Below, in pieces: positions 61,722 through 64,000 of a stretch of 64,000 nt of DNA (position 1 is its first letter; each line of letters starts with the position of its first letter). Where the stretch lies: positions 1 through 64,000 of the forward strand of contig JAILWQ010000007.1 in the NCBI GenBank assembly GCA_025698865.1, read 5' to 3'. Under the pieces are notes generated by a model. It saw only the letters and a program-made list of their open reading frames with translations, was not told the DNA's origin and did not search any database. The DNA comes from Erythrobacter sp. GTDB taxonomy: Bacteria; Pseudomonadota; Alphaproteobacteria; Sphingomonadales; Sphingomonadaceae. The translations under genes were made by a program, and so were the position numbers.

Positions 61722-62510
61722 TTGCGCGCGCTCGATCGCCTGCTGACCTCGCCGCCCGACCTCGCACGGGTCGGCTGGCTCTCCCAGTGGACCTATGCCC
61801 ACCGTGGATTCCATGGCGGCGAGGTGCCGGAAAACACGCTGCTGGCCTTCGCCGCCGCCGCCGATGCCGGGCTGGGGATCGAATGCGACATTCAGCGCTC
61901 GGCCGACGGGACGGCGATGGTCTTCCACGACTGGGAGCTCGACCGGCTGATCGAGAGCGAGGGCGCGCTGGGCGACCAGGCGAGCGATTTTCTCGAGACG
62001 CTGAAATATCGCGGACAGGATTACGGGATCGCCCAGCTGGTGACGCTGCTCGACCTCGTTGCCGGGCGCGTGCCGCTGCTGATCGAGATCAAGTCGCGCC
62101 CGCGCTACGACATCGCGCGCAGCTGCGCTGCCGTGGCACAGGGCCTGTCGGGCTATGAGGGGCTGCACGCCGTGATGAGCTTCGATCCGCGCGTTTCGCG
62201 CTGGTTCCGCCGCCACTCGCCGCAGACCGTGCGCGGGCTGGTGATGCGCGAGGATGCGCACGGCCACACGCAGTCGGCGTGGCGGCGGCATGTGGCGCTG
62301 TGGATCGCGCGGCCCGAATTCGTCGCCTACCACATCGATGCGCTGCCCAACCGCTTCGCCGCCGATCTGCGCCGGCGCGGATTTCCGATGCCGAGCTGGA
62401 CGGTCGACAGCCCGGAGAAGCTCGCGACAGTGCGCCGCCACGCCGACGCGGCGATCGCCGAGGGGGCGGGGCTGGAACTGGCGGGCCTCGACATGGCGGG
62501 GAGGGCATGA
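61722..62510 (+). CDS. Glycerophosphodiester phosphodiesterase
   Basis: The protein has about 262 residues from TTG 61722. The GDPD core has YAHRGFHGGEVPENTLLAF (His27/Arg28, Glu37/Asn38), IECDIQRSADG for the metal Glu/Asp, VFHDWELDRL and LLIEIKSR. It releases sn-glycerol 3-phosphate from glycerophosphodiesters. The start is uncertain since no clear ribosome site is visible, and no signal peptide is seen. Its stop overlaps the next gene (ATGA). Confidence 0.88.
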   Translation: MRALDRLLTSPPDLARVGWLSQWTYAHRGFHGGEVPENTLLAFAAAADAGLGIECDIQRSADGTAMVFHDWELDRLIESEGALGDQASDFLETLKYRGQDYGIAQLVTLLDLVAGRVPLLIEIKSRPRYDIARSCAAVAQGLSGYEGLHAVMSFDPRVSRWFRRHSPQTVRGLVMREDAHGHTQSAWRRHVALWIARPEFVAYHIDALPNRFAADLRRRGFPMPSWTVDSPEKLATVRRHADAAIAEGAGLELAGLDMAGRA

Positions 62511-63649
62511 GCGAACTCGTCGCCAGAGTCGGCGGATCGGTCGGCGCCTTTCCCGCTGCCGAATGGGACGCGCTCGCGGGCGGCAATCCCTTCGTCTCCC
62601 ACGCCTTCCTCACCGCACTCGAGGATTCGGGCAGCGTTGGCGAGGGGACCGGCTGGCAGCCCGTGCCGCTGGTCATCTCTGCCCAAAACGAGGGCGGAGA
62701 AGGGGGACCGCTGCTCGCCGCGCTGCCCGCCTATCTCAAGGGCCACAGCCAGGGCGAATACGTCTTCGACCACAGCTGGGCCGATGCCTACGAGCGGGCC
62801 GGGGGGCGCTATTACCCCAAGCTCCAGATCGCCGCGCCCTTCACCCCCGCCACCGGGCCGCGCCTGTTGCTGTCGGACGATGCGCTGGCCGCCCCGCTGC
62901 TGGGAGCGGCGGAGCAGCTGTGCGGCCAGAACGGTTTTTCCTCGGCCCACGCGACTTTCCTCGATCCGGCACAGGCTCCGCTGTTCGAAAATGCCGGGTG
63001 GATGATGCGCAGCGACGTGCAATATCACTGGTTCAACCGCGATTATGTCGATTTCGACGCGTTTCTTGCCGAACTTTCCTCGCGCAAGCGCAAGGATCTG
63101 CGCAAGGAACGCCGCGCGGCGCAGGAGCAGGTGCGGATCGAGCGGCTGCGCGGCGACGAGATCCGGCCCGAACACTGGGACGCGTTCTGGCTGTTCTATC
63201 AGGACACCGGCGCGCGCAAATGGGGCTCGCCCTACCTCACCCGCGAGGCGTTCGACCTGTTCCACGAGAGGATGGGCGAGCGATTGCTGCTGGTGATGGC
63301 TTTCGCCGGGAGCGAACCCGTCGCGGGCGCGCTCAATTTCATCGGGCCGGACGCGCTCTACGGCCGCTACTGGGGCTGCCTCGCGGACATCCGCTTCCTG
63401 CATTTCGAGCTGAGCTATTACCAGGCGATCGAGGCCGCGATCGAGCTCGGCCTGTCGCGGGTCGAGGCCGGCGCACAGGGCCAGCACAAGCTCGCCCGAG
63501 GCTACGAACCGGTCGAGACGCTGTCCGCCCACTGGATCGCCGATCGCGGCTTCCGCTCGGCAGTGGCAGACTTCCTCGAGCGCGAACGCGAGGGCGTGGC
63601 GCTGGAGCGCAATTTCCTCGAAGAGCGGCTGCCCTTCCGCAAGGGATAG
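62507..63649 (+). CDS. GNAT-fold / FemAB-like protein
   Basis: The 380-residue protein has two halves. The second contains SSRKRKDLRKERRAAQ, the DTGARKWGSPYLTREAFDLF block and GRYWGCLADIRFLHFELSYYQAIE, which I associate with the peptidoglycan-type GNAT family annotated as N-acetyltransferase (DUF482-like). The acyl acceptor is unknown. It is the last gene of the ATGA-coupled series. Confidence 0.82.
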   Translation: MSELVARVGGSVGAFPAAEWDALAGGNPFVSHAFLTALEDSGSVGEGTGWQPVPLVISAQNEGGEGGPLLAALPAYLKGHSQGEYVFDHSWADAYERAGGRYYPKLQIAAPFTPATGPRLLLSDDALAAPLLGAAEQLCGQNGFSSAHATFLDPAQAPLFENAGWMMRSDVQYHWFNRDYVDFDAFLAELSSRKRKDLRKERRAAQEQVRIERLRGDEIRPEHWDAFWLFYQDTGARKWGSPYLTREAFDLFHERMGERLLLVMAFAGSEPVAGALNFIGPDALYGRYWGCLADIRFLHFELSYYQAIEAAIELGLSRVEAGAQGQHKLARGYEPVETLSAHWIADRGFRSAVADFLEREREGVALERNFLEERLPFRKG

Positions 63650-63979
63650 CTAGGCCGCGCGGCGAGCCTTGGCGCCAAGCCATTCGCGCGCCCGGCGCTG
63701 GGCTTCGGCGATCTCGCGCGCGGTCATTTCCTCGGCGATGTCGGCGCGGCACCAGGCGGCTTCCTCGTGCCCCTCGGCCGCCGCGATGTTGAACCATTTG
63801 TGCGCTTCGACGAGGTCGCATTCGACCCCGTGGCTGCCGGTAGAGAAAGCGACCGCGAGATCGTAGAGCGCGCCCGTGTTGCCGGCGGCATGGGATGCGA
63901 GGCACTTGCCGAGAAGTTCGGCCGCCCCGGCCCCCTGTCGGATAAGGCCTTCGCCCCCCTGGATGGTCGTGAGTTGCAT
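63650..63979 (-). CDS. Small Sel1-repeat protein
   Basis: The 109-residue protein starts at the ATG 63979 with an AAGGGGGAA ribosome site. Residues about 32-75 form a Sel1-type helical repeat (GALYDLAVAFSTGSHGVECDLVEAHKWFNIAAAEGHEEAAW). Such repeats mediate protein contacts. The C-terminus is Arg/Ala-rich. It is convergent with the GNAT-like gene. Function unknown. Confidence 0.75.
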   Translation of the reverse strand: MQLTTIQGGEGLIRQGAGAAELLGKCLASHAAGNTGALYDLAVAFSTGSHGVECDLVEAHKWFNIAAAEGHEEAAWCRADIAEEMTAREIAEAQRRAREWLGAKARRAA

Positions 63980-64000
63980 GTGCAATTCCCCCTTCCGCCG

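Overview
The window looks like a GC-rich alphaproteobacterial chromosome, most probably from Sphingomonadales and plausibly Erythrobacteraceae. The evidence is a serine palmitoyltransferase directly coupled to its own small acyl carrier protein (sphingolipid synthesis), a MipZ division ATPase, a DivK-type response regulator, a tonB-exbB-exbD-exbD operon, and a remnant of an RcGTA-type gene transfer agent cluster. No taxonomic marker such as 16S rRNA is present, so this assignment is inferred from gene content. I saw no rRNA, tRNA, CRISPR array, integrase or transposase.

Layout. (1) 1-3650 is a visibly more AT-rich accessory island. A HigA-like HTH/HEIGH metallopeptidase fusion faces a two-gene operon made of a thymidylate-synthase fold enzyme with a cytosine-type active site and an alpha-glutamyl/putrescinyl-thymine pyrophosphorylase-like protein. 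This is the best candidate for an undescribed system, probably a nucleotide-modification or anti-phage cassette. (2) 3.7-13.8 kb: panC, divergent mipZ/J-domain/phosphohexomutase, a BON protein with a prion-like region, an Lhr-type helicase and the TonB energising operon. (3) 14-23 kb: secreted protein, thioesterase, hom, glpX, prs, AraC regulator, HisN-like phosphatase and two SDRs. (4) 23-31 kb: rpmI-rplT-pheS-pheT, YdfG, RF3, a hydrolase and an EEP nuclease. (5) 31-33 kb: glnK-amtB behind a textbook sigma-54 promoter. (6) 33-48 kb: GMC oxidoreductase, sterol desaturase, M20 hydrolase, TerC, double cold-shock protein, argD-argF-hslO, queC, MFS, sodC and ompA.

(7) 48.1-54.3 kb is the collapsed gene transfer agent. 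The distal-tail, hub, peptidase and megatron genes are intact or nearly so, but the head side survives only as fragments (terminase small subunit, portal fused to capsid, adaptor), separated by a cluster of REP-like hairpins. It cannot make particles by itself. (8) 55.2-55.9 kb holds a small, lower-GC HNH nuclease followed by a 51-residue membrane protein. (9) 56-64 kb: OsmC, a large envelope protein, spt, acp, divK, and an ATGA-coupled string of housekeeping genes on the other strand.

How genes work together. argD and argF form part of arginine synthesis. GlnK gates AmtB in nitrogen control. TonB, ExbB and two ExbD proteins power outer-membrane uptake. ACP and Spt start sphingolipid synthesis, with a membrane protein likely co-transcribed. 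MipZ and DivK belong to the alphaproteobacterial cell-cycle and division circuitry. Many operons use 4-base ATGA or 8-base ATGCCTGA stop/start overlaps, which indicates tight translational coupling.
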